Source of the DNA: Candidatus Obscuribacterales bacterium
GTDB lineage: Bacteria > Cyanobacteriota > Vampirovibrionia > Obscuribacterales > Obscuribacteraceae
Assembly (NCBI GenBank): GCA_031292355.1
Contig: JARLHI010000060.1
Span: forward strand, 368,607 to 432,606
Length of the DNA stretch: 64,000 nt
Direction of reading: 5' to 3'
The position numbers were made by a program, and so were the translations under genes. Below are positions 50,211-58,481 of the stretch, in pieces; position 1 is the first letter of the stretch; each line of letters opens with the position of its first letter. The notes beneath the pieces are model-generated. The model did no database searches. It saw only the letters and a program-made list of their open reading frames with translations, and was not told the origin of the DNA.

Positions 50211-50310
50211 AAGTTAATTTGCCCAATAGCAGGTTGCCCAGGAGTAGTCCCAGGTTCAGTGCTGACAAATTCAGAGCGCTCGCTTGAAACGAGACTTCAA
50301 TTCTTTGCAT
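50209..50310 (-). CDS. leuL: leuA leader peptide (Leu-rich)
   Basis: 33 codons from an ATG at 50308-50310 with AAAGG 4-5 nt upstream. The sequence starts MQRIEVSF and ends with LNLGLLLGNLLLGKLT, then TAA. Eleven of the 33 codons are for leucine (residues 13, 15, 18, 20, 22-24, 27-29 and 32), including two triplets in a row. The stop codon overlaps the antiterminator arm AACAGAGCC. This is the arrangement expected for leucine-dependent ribosome stalling: high leucine lets the ribosome reach the stop and favours termination; low leucine stalls it on the Leu triplets and favours leuA expression. The peptide itself need have no function. Confidence 0.88.
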   Translation of the reverse strand: MQRIEVSFQASALNLSALNLGLLLGNLLLGKLT

Positions 50311-50517
50311 GTAGCCTTTGTAATGCCCAGCGGACAAATTGTCAATGATAAGTTTGTCGATGGTGTAGTTTTGGTTTACAACAGTTCCGACACTAAAAGT
50401 TCACCTGAACCCAATAAACTTCTCAAATGATAGCTGCTAGATTGTGATTGCTTTCTGCCAACTGTTCAGTTCAGTAATTCACTTTAATGCAATGATGCTC
50501 TGGAAACATATAAGAAG

Positions 50518-51210
50518 ATGGACTCTGCTCCTGTTCAAATCGAACTAAAGACCGTCGCTAAAACCTATGGCGATCATAATGTCCACGCTCTAGAGAGCGT
50601 TTCGTTATCGATTGTACGCGGCGAATTCATTGCTTTGACTGGAGCCAGCGGTTGCGGCAAAAGCACTTTGCTCAACATTATTGGTGGCATTGATAGACCA
50701 ACTAGCGGCAGCATTTTCTTTGGTGGGCAGGATCTCGCCAAATTGAATGACAACGATTTAACTGCTGTTAGAGCAACAAAGCTCGGGTTCATTTTTCAAT
50801 TTTTCAATTTGTTGTCGACTATGACTGTCGAAGAGAACATTGCTCTGCCGCTAGAACTTGTTGGCAAAAGTTCCGCATCTGCAGTTCGCAAGCATGTTGC
50901 CGAAATTCTGGAGCGGGTCAAACTATCGCATAGAGCCAAATTTTATCCTTCTCAATTGTCTGGTGGCGAAATGCAACGAACAGCTATTGCCCGTGCCTTG
51001 ATTCACTCCCCCGAATTGATTCTTGCTGACGAGCCAACTGGAAACCTCGACACTGAAAATGGCACCATCATTCTAGAGATGCTGCAGCAAATCAATGCCG
51101 ATGACAAATTGACGATCATCATGGCCACGCACAGCCTTGAAGCGGCTGCTTATGCCAGACGCAATATTTCGCTGAAAGATGGGCTCATGATTTCGCAGAT
51201 CGGTGCTTGA
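50518..51210 (+). CDS. ABC transporter ATP-binding protein (LolD/AttE-like)
   Basis: 230 residues, ATG. Single ABC ATPase domain: Walker A GASGCGKST (about residues 42-50), Q-loop in FIFQFFNLLSTM, signature LSGGEMQRTAIARAL, Walker B LILADEPTGNLD and switch His in MATHSLEAA. This is the MacB/LolD/FtsE subgroup that drives mechanotransmission or lipid/lipoprotein release rather than solute passage. The permease gene starts 3 bp after the stop, with its GAGGA ribosome site at the junction. The transcription direction is away from the leuA leader, so this intergenic region holds divergent promoters. Confidence 0.92.
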   Translation: MDSAPVQIELKTVAKTYGDHNVHALESVSLSIVRGEFIALTGASGCGKSTLLNIIGGIDRPTSGSIFFGGQDLAKLNDNDLTAVRATKLGFIFQFFNLLSTMTVEENIALPLELVGKSSASAVRKHVAEILERVKLSHRAKFYPSQLSGGEMQRTAIARALIHSPELILADEPTGNLDTENGTIILEMLQQINADDKLTIIMATHSLEAAAYARRNISLKDGLMISQIGA

Positions 51211-51213
51211 GGA

Positions 51214-53772
51214 ATGCTTGCCTTTTTGACACTATTTAATCGTTTCATACTGCGTGATTTAAAGCGCGAATATGTTCGAACAGCTTTAACTATCTCAGGA
51301 ATTGCTCTGGGCGTCAGTGTCTTGTTGGCTATCAGCCTAGCCAATTACACAGCTCTGGCCAAATTTAAAGAGACAGTCAATCTGGTATCGGGCAAGGCAA
51401 ATTTAGAGATTCGTCCATCTTCTGGACTATTTGTCGATCAGGATATTTTGCAAAAAATTAGCTGGCTTTTCGATAATGGTGGCAAATTTACACCAATCAT
51501 TCAAGAGAATGTTGTCGTTGAAAATGGTGAACTGGTTCAATTTATTGGTATCGATATGCTTGTCGATGCCGATTTTAAGCGCTTTGACTCAGCAGGTTCA
51601 GGCTCAGGTCAGTTCATGGATATCTTTGCGCCAGACAGCGTATTAATCGGTCAGGGGCTAGCGCAAAAACATGGTTTAAAGGTTGGCTCCAATCTCAATT
51701 TGCTTATTAGTGATAAGCGAAAGATCTTCAAAATTGTCGGTTTGTTATCTGGTGATGGCATTGGTGGTGCCTATAGCGGTAACTGTGTGATAGCCGACAT
51801 TCGTACAGCTCAAGACGCACTCGACATGCCGGGCAAAATAACTGAAATTGAAGCAATCATTCCTGATTCTCAGTTAAGAGACATTCAGGAAAAATTGAAG
51901 AACGATTTACCGGCTACTTTGTCTGTCAATCGACCAGAGCAGCGCGGTGAACAAATTGAAAAAATCACCAAGTCTTTTGAATACAATCTGATGGCATTGA
52001 CTTTGATTGCTTTGATGGTCGGTATGTTTTTGATTTATAACACCATGACCATCTCGGTCATTCGCCGACGTCCTGAAATTGGCACACTGCGCGCGCTGGG
52101 GTTGACGTCCAATCAAGTGCTCATGTTGTTTGCAGGCGAAAATCTCTTCTTCGGTGTTGTTGGCACTGTACTTGGAATATTACTGGGGCTGTTATTTGCA
52201 GATAGCGCGCTAAAAGCAATCGCTGGAACTTACCAGCATTTTTATTTTCAAGATCCGCTCGAAACTATTAGCCTCAATCCCTGGACGATTGTCTTATCGT
52301 TTGCAATTGGTGTTGGTTTGACTTTTATTGCCGGTTTCGCTCCGGTTCTTGAAGCTGCCAATGTGGCACCAGCAGAAGCAGTTCGTCGCGCGTCATACGA
52401 ATTGAAAATTGTCCGATCCGCTAAATATCTGGCTCTTGCTGGTCTGGTTTTGGCCGGGTTTGGCGTCTGGTGCTGTTACCAATCGCCCGTTTTTGATTTC
52501 CCATTGTTTGGTTATGCGGCTTCTTTGAGTTTCATCTTGAGCTTTGCGCTTGCGATGCCGCTCGCTTTAAACTTGATTTTTCCTATGCTGGACGCCTTGC
52601 TAAATTTGTTTTTCAAGCCAGAGGGCCGGATAGCGGTGCGCTCCTTGCAGGGTACACTGGCTCGAACGGCCGTGGCCACCGCTAGTTTGATGATCGCGAT
52701 TGCGATGATGGTAAGCCTGGCTATCATGATTGGCAGCTTTCGCGAGACTGTTTTGATTTGGATCGATCAGACTTTGAAAGCGGACTTATGGATTCAATCT
52801 GGTGCACGAGCCAGTGGCGTTCAAAAGGCGCGCATGCAAAAAGCAACTATGTCATCTCTAGAAAAAACGCCTGGAGTCAAAGCCGTTAATCCATTCGTTG
52901 ATAATCCAATTGTCTATAAGGGCTCACCCACAAATCTTGGTGCCACCGATTTCAACGTTTCTGGAAAATTTGGTCACCTTGTCTTTTTATCGGGTGAATC
53001 AGCTGCAATCGTTTGCGCGCGCATGAACGATCAATCAGCGATTGTTTCAGAGACTTTTGCTGTTCGTAAAAATATCAATACCGGTGACGTGCTTGATTTA
53101 GAAACACCGTCGGGTCGGAAGAAACTGACGATACAGGGTATTTATTACGATTATGCAAGCGACCTTGGCTATATCGTCATCCCGCTTTCGGCTTATCAAG
53201 AATATTTTCATGATGACACTTATTCAAGCGCCGCGGTGTACCTTAGACCAGATGTTGATCCGAAAGTTGTGCGAGAAGCTATTTTTTCGAATGTCGGCAA
53301 GACCGCTTTGCTAAGCTGTCGTACGACCAAAGAGTTGAAGGGCGAAGCTCTAAAAATATTTGATCGTACTTTTTCTGTGACCTACGCTTTACACACTGTC
53401 GCCATTGTTGTTTCGATGCTGGCCGTTATGAACGCCCTGTTTGCCCTTACTCTGGAGTCAAAACGCGAGTTTGGTATCTTGCGTTATCTTGGCGCAAGCG
53501 AAAAACAGTTGCGTAAAATTGTTCTCGTCGAGGCAGGAATCCTAGGTGTGACTGGCAATTTATTTGGCATTCTATTGGGGTTTGTGTTGTCGTTTCTGCT
53601 GATTTTCGTAATCAACAAACAGTCTTTCGGTTGGACCGTGCAACTATTTGTGCCCTGGGATTTTCTACTGCAATCAACGGCTCTAGTCATCGTCACGGCA
53701 ATTCTTGCAGGTATTGTGCCCGCTCGAATGGCCGCTCGGACTCTTGCACCAGCTGTAGTGCGCGATGAATAA
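51214..53772 (+). CDS. Double FtsX-domain ABC permease
   Basis: 852 residues. It contains an N-terminal membrane helix and periplasmic MacB-like domain, a first FtsX block of three helices (about 255-395, LIALMVGMFLIYNTMTISVI and GENLFFGVVGTVLGILLGLL), two linker helices, a second periplasmic domain and a second FtsX block (about 725-845, HTVAIVVSMLAVMNALFALT). So two permease halves are fused, as in LolCE-like fusions and the AttFG pair. With the ATPase it should form an ABC exporter-type complex acting on lipids or lipoproteins. Confidence 0.88.
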   Translation: MLAFLTLFNRFILRDLKREYVRTALTISGIALGVSVLLAISLANYTALAKFKETVNLVSGKANLEIRPSSGLFVDQDILQKISWLFDNGGKFTPIIQENVVVENGELVQFIGIDMLVDADFKRFDSAGSGSGQFMDIFAPDSVLIGQGLAQKHGLKVGSNLNLLISDKRKIFKIVGLLSGDGIGGAYSGNCVIADIRTAQDALDMPGKITEIEAIIPDSQLRDIQEKLKNDLPATLSVNRPEQRGEQIEKITKSFEYNLMALTLIALMVGMFLIYNTMTISVIRRRPEIGTLRALGLTSNQVLMLFAGENLFFGVVGTVLGILLGLLFADSALKAIAGTYQHFYFQDPLETISLNPWTIVLSFAIGVGLTFIAGFAPVLEAANVAPAEAVRRASYELKIVRSAKYLALAGLVLAGFGVWCCYQSPVFDFPLFGYAASLSFILSFALAMPLALNLIFPMLDALLNLFFKPEGRIAVRSLQGTLARTAVATASLMIAIAMMVSLAIMIGSFRETVLIWIDQTLKADLWIQSGARASGVQKARMQKATMSSLEKTPGVKAVNPFVDNPIVYKGSPTNLGATDFNVSGKFGHLVFLSGESAAIVCARMNDQSAIVSETFAVRKNINTGDVLDLETPSGRKKLTIQGIYYDYASDLGYIVIPLSAYQEYFHDDTYSSAAVYLRPDVDPKVVREAIFSNVGKTALLSCRTTKELKGEALKIFDRTFSVTYALHTVAIVVSMLAVMNALFALTLESKREFGILRYLGASEKQLRKIVLVEAGILGVTGNLFGILLGFVLSFLLIFVINKQSFGWTVQLFVPWDFLLQSTALVIVTAILAGIVPARMAARTLAPAVVRDE

Positions 53773-53783
53773 AACTGGGGAAA

Positions 53784-54935
53784 ATGAATAGGAAGAATAT
53801 AGGAAGATTGATGCCCATGCGATACTCGTGTCTAACGATGCTGTTACTCGTGCTAATGACTGCCATGACTGCAATGAACGGCTTTGCACAGCCTGTGGAT
53901 GCTCGAACGTTCAAACAGGCGCTGCCTGGCTATCAATTTCAATTTCCTAGAGACTATGCGTCTCACGAAGATTTTAAAACCGAGTGGTGGTATTACACGG
54001 GCCATTTGCAAGGAGATAACGGTCAGCGTTACGGTTACGAATTGACTTTCTTTCGCACTGGCGTGACTGAAGCCAAAGACGGAGACGTTCACCCCTGGAA
54101 GCTGGACAATCTTTATCTGGCGCATTTTGCGATAAGCGATCTGCAAAAGAAAAAATTTGTCTACTTCGAGAAACTAAACCGTGGAGGAGTTGGCCCAGCG
54201 AGCGCCGCGACTGAAAATTTTTCAGTCACTAATGAAAACTGGTTTGTTGAACAACTCGGTGACAAAACTGTTTTACGTGCCAATGGTGGTGGCTACTCCA
54301 TCCATTTGCTGCTCGATTCACTGAAGCCTCCTGTAATTCATGGCAAAGATGGCGTCAGTCAAAAGGCTTCTTGTAAGGGCTGTGCATCCCACTATTTCTC
54401 CCAGACTCGACTGGCTACCGAAGGCTTTCTTTATATCGATAAGAAACCAATCAAAGTGTCAGGATTGAGCTGGATGGATCATGAATTCGGCAGCAATCAA
54501 TTGACCGCAGAGCAAGTCGGTTGGGACTGGTACAGTATTCAATTGAATAATAAAACAGAGTGCATGCTTTACCTAATGCGCAACAATCATGGCGGCATTG
54601 ATCCTAATTCTAGTGGTACATTGATTTTCCCTGACGGAAAAACAAAGCACCTGCAACTTGCCGATTTTTCGGTCAAAGCAATCGATCACTGGCACAGTGC
54701 CAAAACTGGTGGTGATTATCCGATGGGGTGGAATGTTGAAATTCCATCAGCGAAGTGCAAACTATCTATCCGACCAGCCTTTGCCGAGCAGGAATTGGCC
54801 ACAGGCAAATCAACTGGCGTCACTTACTGGGAAGGAGCCTCAAAGGTTGAAGGCACCATGAACGATGCCCGAGTTGAAGGCGATGCCTATGTGGAGATGA
54901 CTGGTTATTCGGAAAAGTTTCACCAGAACATTTAG
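53784..54935 (+). CDS. AttH/CrtC-family lipocalin-like secreted protein
   Basis: 383 residues; a signal peptide (LTMLLLVLMTAMTAMNGFAQ) precedes the domain. Signatures of the AttH/carotenoid 1,2-hydratase family: FKTEWWYYTGHL (about 65-76), YGYELTFFRTG and GLSWMDHEFGSNQLTAEQVGWDW. These proteins have two lipocalin-like barrels and bind a lipophilic ligand. Genomic coupling with an ABC ATPase and FtsX-type permease is the AttEFGH arrangement described by comparative genomics, in which AttH is the extracytoplasmic ligand-binding partner. Hydratase activity is not implied. It starts 11 bp after the permease gene and overlaps the convergent gene by 4 bp. Confidence 0.82.
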   Translation: MNRKNIGRLMPMRYSCLTMLLLVLMTAMTAMNGFAQPVDARTFKQALPGYQFQFPRDYASHEDFKTEWWYYTGHLQGDNGQRYGYELTFFRTGVTEAKDGDVHPWKLDNLYLAHFAISDLQKKKFVYFEKLNRGGVGPASAATENFSVTNENWFVEQLGDKTVLRANGGGYSIHLLLDSLKPPVIHGKDGVSQKASCKGCASHYFSQTRLATEGFLYIDKKPIKVSGLSWMDHEFGSNQLTAEQVGWDWYSIQLNNKTECMLYLMRNNHGGIDPNSSGTLIFPDGKTKHLQLADFSVKAIDHWHSAKTGGDYPMGWNVEIPSAKCKLSIRPAFAEQELATGKSTGVTYWEGASKVEGTMNDARVEGDAYVEMTGYSEKFHQNI

Positions 54936-55576
54936 CTGTTGGCTATTTGTTTGACGTCGTTGCTGACGACATCCTGTTTCACTTTAACTTTTTCCAGCTC
55001 TGCTTCAATGCGATCGAGCTCATTGCTTTGTTTGAATTTCCAGTGCGTATCAAAAGCGTAGTAGAACAAAGCAAGTGGTGCCATGCCCATCATTAGAGCT
55101 TCTGTTTCCAGCACCTGAATTACACCAGCTGCCAAAAATGCGTAGGGAATATACTTTTTGACGTCGCTCTTGTTCACGTCAGGTTTGCCGTCTGGACTTT
55201 CGTTTGAACTTTCAGTGGTTGCAGCGTCGCCGAAAATCTTTCCGAGCACGGTACCGACTGCCCAGAGGCCACTGAGTCCAAGACCCATGCCATTTGTGTG
55301 GGTGCCAATGACAAGAGCCTCGAGAACGTCTGGAGCGACTTTATAAATGGCGTCACCGATATGCTCGAGAATATCTGGGCGGTCGTCATGGGTGATGACC
55401 ACGTTACCTGTGCCATGCGCTATATGGACGGATTCAACACCTGGCACCTTTTCAATAGCATCCTTGACCACGACTGCATTATGAGCGGTGCGGTGTGGGT
55501 GGGCTACCTTTAAACGGGTGCGACGAGCGCTAGAATGCACGACTCCAGACGAAACCGGTGATAATTTGGCTGCCAT
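54932..55576 (-). CDS. HMA-like domain membrane-associated protein
   Basis: 214 residues, ATG with GGAGG 10 nt upstream. The N-terminal part (about 20-80) has a ferredoxin-like beta-alpha-beta pattern, RLKVAHPHRTAHNAVVVKD then VPGVESVHIAHGTGNVVI. It resembles heavy-metal-associated (HMA_2-like) domains but lacks the CxxC metal ligands. Two hydrophobic segments follow (LGLSGLWAVGTVLGKIF, YAFLAAGVIQVLETEALMMG) and a C-terminal coiled coil (LDRIEAELEKVKVKQDVV). Similar N-terminal modules occur in the cytosolic part of some P-type ATPases. Function unknown; it converges with the attH-like gene. Confidence 0.65.
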   Translation of the reverse strand: MAAKLSPVSSGVVHSSARRTRLKVAHPHRTAHNAVVVKDAIEKVPGVESVHIAHGTGNVVITHDDRPDILEHIGDAIYKVAPDVLEALVIGTHTNGMGLGLSGLWAVGTVLGKIFGDAATTESSNESPDGKPDVNKSDVKKYIPYAFLAAGVIQVLETEALMMGMAPLALFYYAFDTHWKFKQSNELDRIEAELEKVKVKQDVVSNDVKQIANS

Positions 55577-55726
55577 GCGCGAAACGCCTCCATAAAGGTC
55601 CTAAATACATCTTGATGCCGAATACATTATGACAGTTTGGTTGCCAATAAGTTTTAGGTGTAATCGTCCATTAATTTTGCTAACGTATCTTTAGATGAGT
55701 AGCCAATACAAGGTCAATTGAAATAC

Positions 55727-56542
55727 ATGAAAGCATCATTCAGCTCTTTTTCTGTGATTGTCCTGTTGGTCGCTCTTAATGCTTGCCTAACGCCAGCAGG
55801 TGCAGCCGATCCTGTTGCTCCTGTTCAAGTACGCAACAATCGAGCTGACAAATTAGGCATCCCCGATCCCCTCACTGCCACCAAAGTTGTCCTTCCACCG
55901 AACGCTCGCAAAATTAAAATGACTCAGGATGTCTCGAACGATCCAGTCGAAAAAGGCAAGGATTTTGCTTATAAGGGGCACTATGACAAAGCGATTGCCA
56001 TTCTTTCAAAGGCCATTGAAAAGGACCCCGGACTGGCTAAAGCCTATACAGTTCGCGCTTTCGCTTATGAAGGGAAGGGCAAGCACGCCGAAGCCATTGC
56101 TGATGCCACTAAAGCAATTAGCATAGACCCATCCGATCCAGAAGCTTTCGGTACGCGCATGAGAGCTTACGGCGCTTCTCATCAAATGGAAGCTGGCGCT
56201 GCTGACGAGAGGACAGTCCTGCAAATACACGAACAGCGATTGATGAAAGGTGCTGACAATTATCTGGGACGTTGCAACGACAAAATTAAGCGAGACCCAA
56301 GCTTTTCCTCAAACTATGTGGAGCGAGCGAGTGCTTATCGTGGCTTGCATCAATTCCAGAAAGCTCTCGATGACTACAATGTGGCTATAAAAAAAGACCC
56401 TCACAATTACCTGGCCTATTACAATCGTGCTCAGGTTTATTTGCAAATGAACAAGCACGATCTTGCTGATCAGGATTTTGCACTCGCTCAGCAGCTGGTA
56501 AATCAGCAGAAAGGAAAGAGTAAGGTGCAGCCCAAGCACTAG
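55727..56542 (+). CDS. Secreted TPR protein
   Basis: 271 residues from the ATG at 55727; a TTG 9 bp upstream is possible. A signal peptide (SVIVLLVALNACLTPAGAAD) contains a possible lipobox around NAC, so a lipoprotein is conceivable. Four to five TPRs at about 70-265: KGKDFAYKGHYDKAIAILSK, AFAYEGKGKHAEAIADATKA, ASAYRGLHQFQKALDDYNVA, YYNRAQVYLQMNKHDLADQD. Probably an envelope scaffold protein. Its stop lies 31 bp before the truncated methyltransferase. Confidence 0.78.
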   Translation: MKASFSSFSVIVLLVALNACLTPAGAADPVAPVQVRNNRADKLGIPDPLTATKVVLPPNARKIKMTQDVSNDPVEKGKDFAYKGHYDKAIAILSKAIEKDPGLAKAYTVRAFAYEGKGKHAEAIADATKAISIDPSDPEAFGTRMRAYGASHQMEAGAADERTVLQIHEQRLMKGADNYLGRCNDKIKRDPSFSSNYVERASAYRGLHQFQKALDDYNVAIKKDPHNYLAYYNRAQVYLQMNKHDLADQDFALAQQLVNQQKGKSKVQPKH

Positions 56543-56573
56543 TGAAGTAGCTTTTGTTATCTGCAACTGAGGA

Positions 56574-56981
56574 GTGGAATATGAGCCAAAACATGCAGAC
56601 GTTGCTCGAAAGAATTTACTCTTTGCTGGGCTGGAAGAAAAGGTCGAAGTGAAAGTGGGGGCTGCAGTGGATACTTTACCTCAGCTCGTTGGTGACAGCC
56701 GCTGTCCTTTTGATTTGATTTTTATCGATGCCGACAAAGAAAATTATTGTCATTATTTTGCCTGGTCTCTCAAACTGGCGAAAAAAGGCAGTTTAATCAT
56801 TGCAGACAATGTTGTGCGCAATGGTGGCGTCCTTGATCGCGATCATGCTGACTCGCGTGTACAAGGGATTCGCAAATTCAATGAAGTGGTCGCTGCTGAA
56901 ACTCGAGTAGACACAACTGTTATACAGACAGTCGGCAGCAAAGGCTATGATGGCTTTGCTTTGATTTATGTCACTTCCTGA
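56574..56981 (+). pseudogene. O-methyltransferase remnant lacking its N-terminal half
   Basis: 135 residues from a GTG. The sequence starts at the end of the SAM-binding strand 2 (EYEPKHADVARKNLLFAGL) and continues with LIFIDADKENYCHYF, LIIADNVVRNGGVLD and the terminal GYDGFALIYV, all matching class I (Methyltransf_3, caffeoyl-CoA type) enzymes of about 220 residues. The missing first 85-100 residues contain SAM motif I (GxxxG), and an in-frame TGA lies two codons upstream. The piece cannot be an active methyltransferase on its own. It is most likely a deletion remnant. Confidence 0.75.
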
Positions 56982-57077
56982 TGTCTTCTGAAGACTGAAC
57001 ATCGATTGACCTTCAATTTCCGTACGCGCCATGGTTAGAATGCGATAATGTCCGGCTGCAACGGTCTAGAGCTAGGC

Positions 57078-57104
57078 ATATGCGACAATAAAGCCTTCGC
57101 ATAT
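57078..57104. promoter_or_regulatory. Inverted repeat just upstream of the purine-catabolism operon
   Basis: ATATGCGA (57078-57085) and TCGCATAT (57097-57104) form a perfect 8-bp inverted repeat with an 11-bp spacer. The repeat ends 9 bp before the allantoinase start codon. Its position fits an operator or a hairpin at the ribosome site; the regulator, if any, is not in the window. Confidence 0.4.
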
Positions 57105-57113
57105 TGAGACCCT

Positions 57114-58481
57114 ATGTCTAAGCTGCCTTTTGCCATATCCAGCAAGCGAGTTTTGACCCCCAGTGGTCTGACGACGGCCTGTGTCGTCGTCCATAACGGC
57201 AAGATCACAGAGGTGTTCGAGGGGGACCGAACGCCCGACGGCTGTAGTGTTGTCGATGTTGGAAACTCTGTTGTCATGCCTGGACTCATAGACAGTCATG
57301 TTCACGTTAACGAACCGGGCCGCACGGAGTGGGAGGGATTTGAAACCGCCACCAAAGCGGCGGCTGCCGGCGGAATCACAACGATTGCAGACATGCCTTT
57401 GAATTCTGATCCGGTCACGACCAGTTATGAAGCCCTGCAGCAAAAGCTCGCCTCTGCCAAAGGCAAGACCTGGGTTGATTGCGCCTTCTATGGTGGTGTT
57501 GTGCCGGGCAACTCAGGCGCCCTCGAGCCGCTCGCTCGAGGTGGTGTGAGCGGCTGTAAGTGCTTCTTGATTCACTCTGGATTGGACGAGTTTCCCAATG
57601 TTAGTGAAGACGACTTGCGATTGGCCATGCCAATTATGCAAAAGCTCCGATTGCCTCTTTTGGTGCATGCCGAGTTGTGCCACAACCCCCACCATCATGA
57701 TTTGAGCGAAAATCCATCGTCGTATAAGGCGTTCCTCAATTCCCGTCCGCGCCAATGGGAAAATGACGCGATCGATTTGATGATTGCGCTTTGCCGGCAA
57801 TACAAGTGTGCAGTACATATAGTTCATCTTTCCTCTTCAGAAGCGCTTCCCAGCATCCGTGCAGCGAAAAATGAAGGTTTGCCGCTGACTGTAGAGACTT
57901 GCCCACACTATTTGACCTTTGCCGCTGAAGAGATTAAAGATGGCGATCCCCGCTTTAAATGTGCCCCACCGATACGGGAAGCTGAAAATCGAGAACTGTT
58001 GTGGCAGGCAGTGTTGGATGGCACAATTGACTTTATCGTTTCCGATCATTCGCCGTGCACTCCAGATTTGAAATTTATCGATGAGGGTGATTTGGCAAAA
58101 GCCTGGGGTGGCATTTCATCGTTGCAGTTTGGGCTGCCGGCGATCTGGACAAACGCGAAACGCCGTGGTGCCACCATTGTCGATATCGTGCGCTGGCTTT
58201 CAGCAAAGCCTGCAGAATTTCTTCATTTGAGTGCCCGCAAAGGATCGCTCGCTCCGGGCTACGATGCAGACATCGTGATCTGGAACCCAGAACAAGAGTT
58301 TGGGATAAGTGCCTCCATGATTCATCATCGGCACAAGATAACTCCGTACGATGGCATGAAACTTTTTGGCAAGGTTGAACAAACTTACGTAGGTGGAGAG
58401 AAGGTCTACGATCACGGCAAACATTCCGATACTGCATATGGACAATTGTTATTACGCACCACAGTGGAGAGCCAAAAATAA
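57114..58481 (+). CDS. allB: Allantoinase
   Basis: 455 residues, amidohydrolase family. It opens the hydantoin ring of allantoin to allantoate. Metal ligands: H62 and H64 in DSHVHVNEPGR, the lysine to be carboxylated K149 in SGCKCFLIHSG, His in LVHAE and in VHIVHLSS, and Asp in VSDHSPC. WEGFETATKAAAAGGITTI and MPLNSDPVT are typical of AllB rather than dihydroorotase or hydantoinase. The identification is strengthened by allantoicase, uraD and uraH directly downstream. Its TAA overlaps the next ATG by one base. Confidence 0.93.
   Translation: MSKLPFAISSKRVLTPSGLTTACVVVHNGKITEVFEGDRTPDGCSVVDVGNSVVMPGLIDSHVHVNEPGRTEWEGFETATKAAAAGGITTIADMPLNSDPVTTSYEALQQKLASAKGKTWVDCAFYGGVVPGNSGALEPLARGGVSGCKCFLIHSGLDEFPNVSEDDLRLAMPIMQKLRLPLLVHAELCHNPHHHDLSENPSSYKAFLNSRPRQWENDAIDLMIALCRQYKCAVHIVHLSSSEALPSIRAAKNEGLPLTVETCPHYLTFAAEEIKDGDPRFKCAPPIREAENRELLWQAVLDGTIDFIVSDHSPCTPDLKFIDEGDLAKAWGGISSLQFGLPAIWTNAKRRGATIVDIVRWLSAKPAEFLHLSARKGSLAPGYDADIVIWNPEQEFGISASMIHHRHKITPYDGMKLFGKVEQTYVGGEKVYDHGKHSDTAYGQLLLRTTVESQK

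Noticed and set aside
50330..50345. TTGACA with a TACAAA 17 bp downstream on the minus strand as leuA promoter
   Set aside because: It would place the transcription start at or after the leader-peptide ATG and its ribosome site, which conflicts with the attenuator; a promoter further upstream is more likely but not recognisable.
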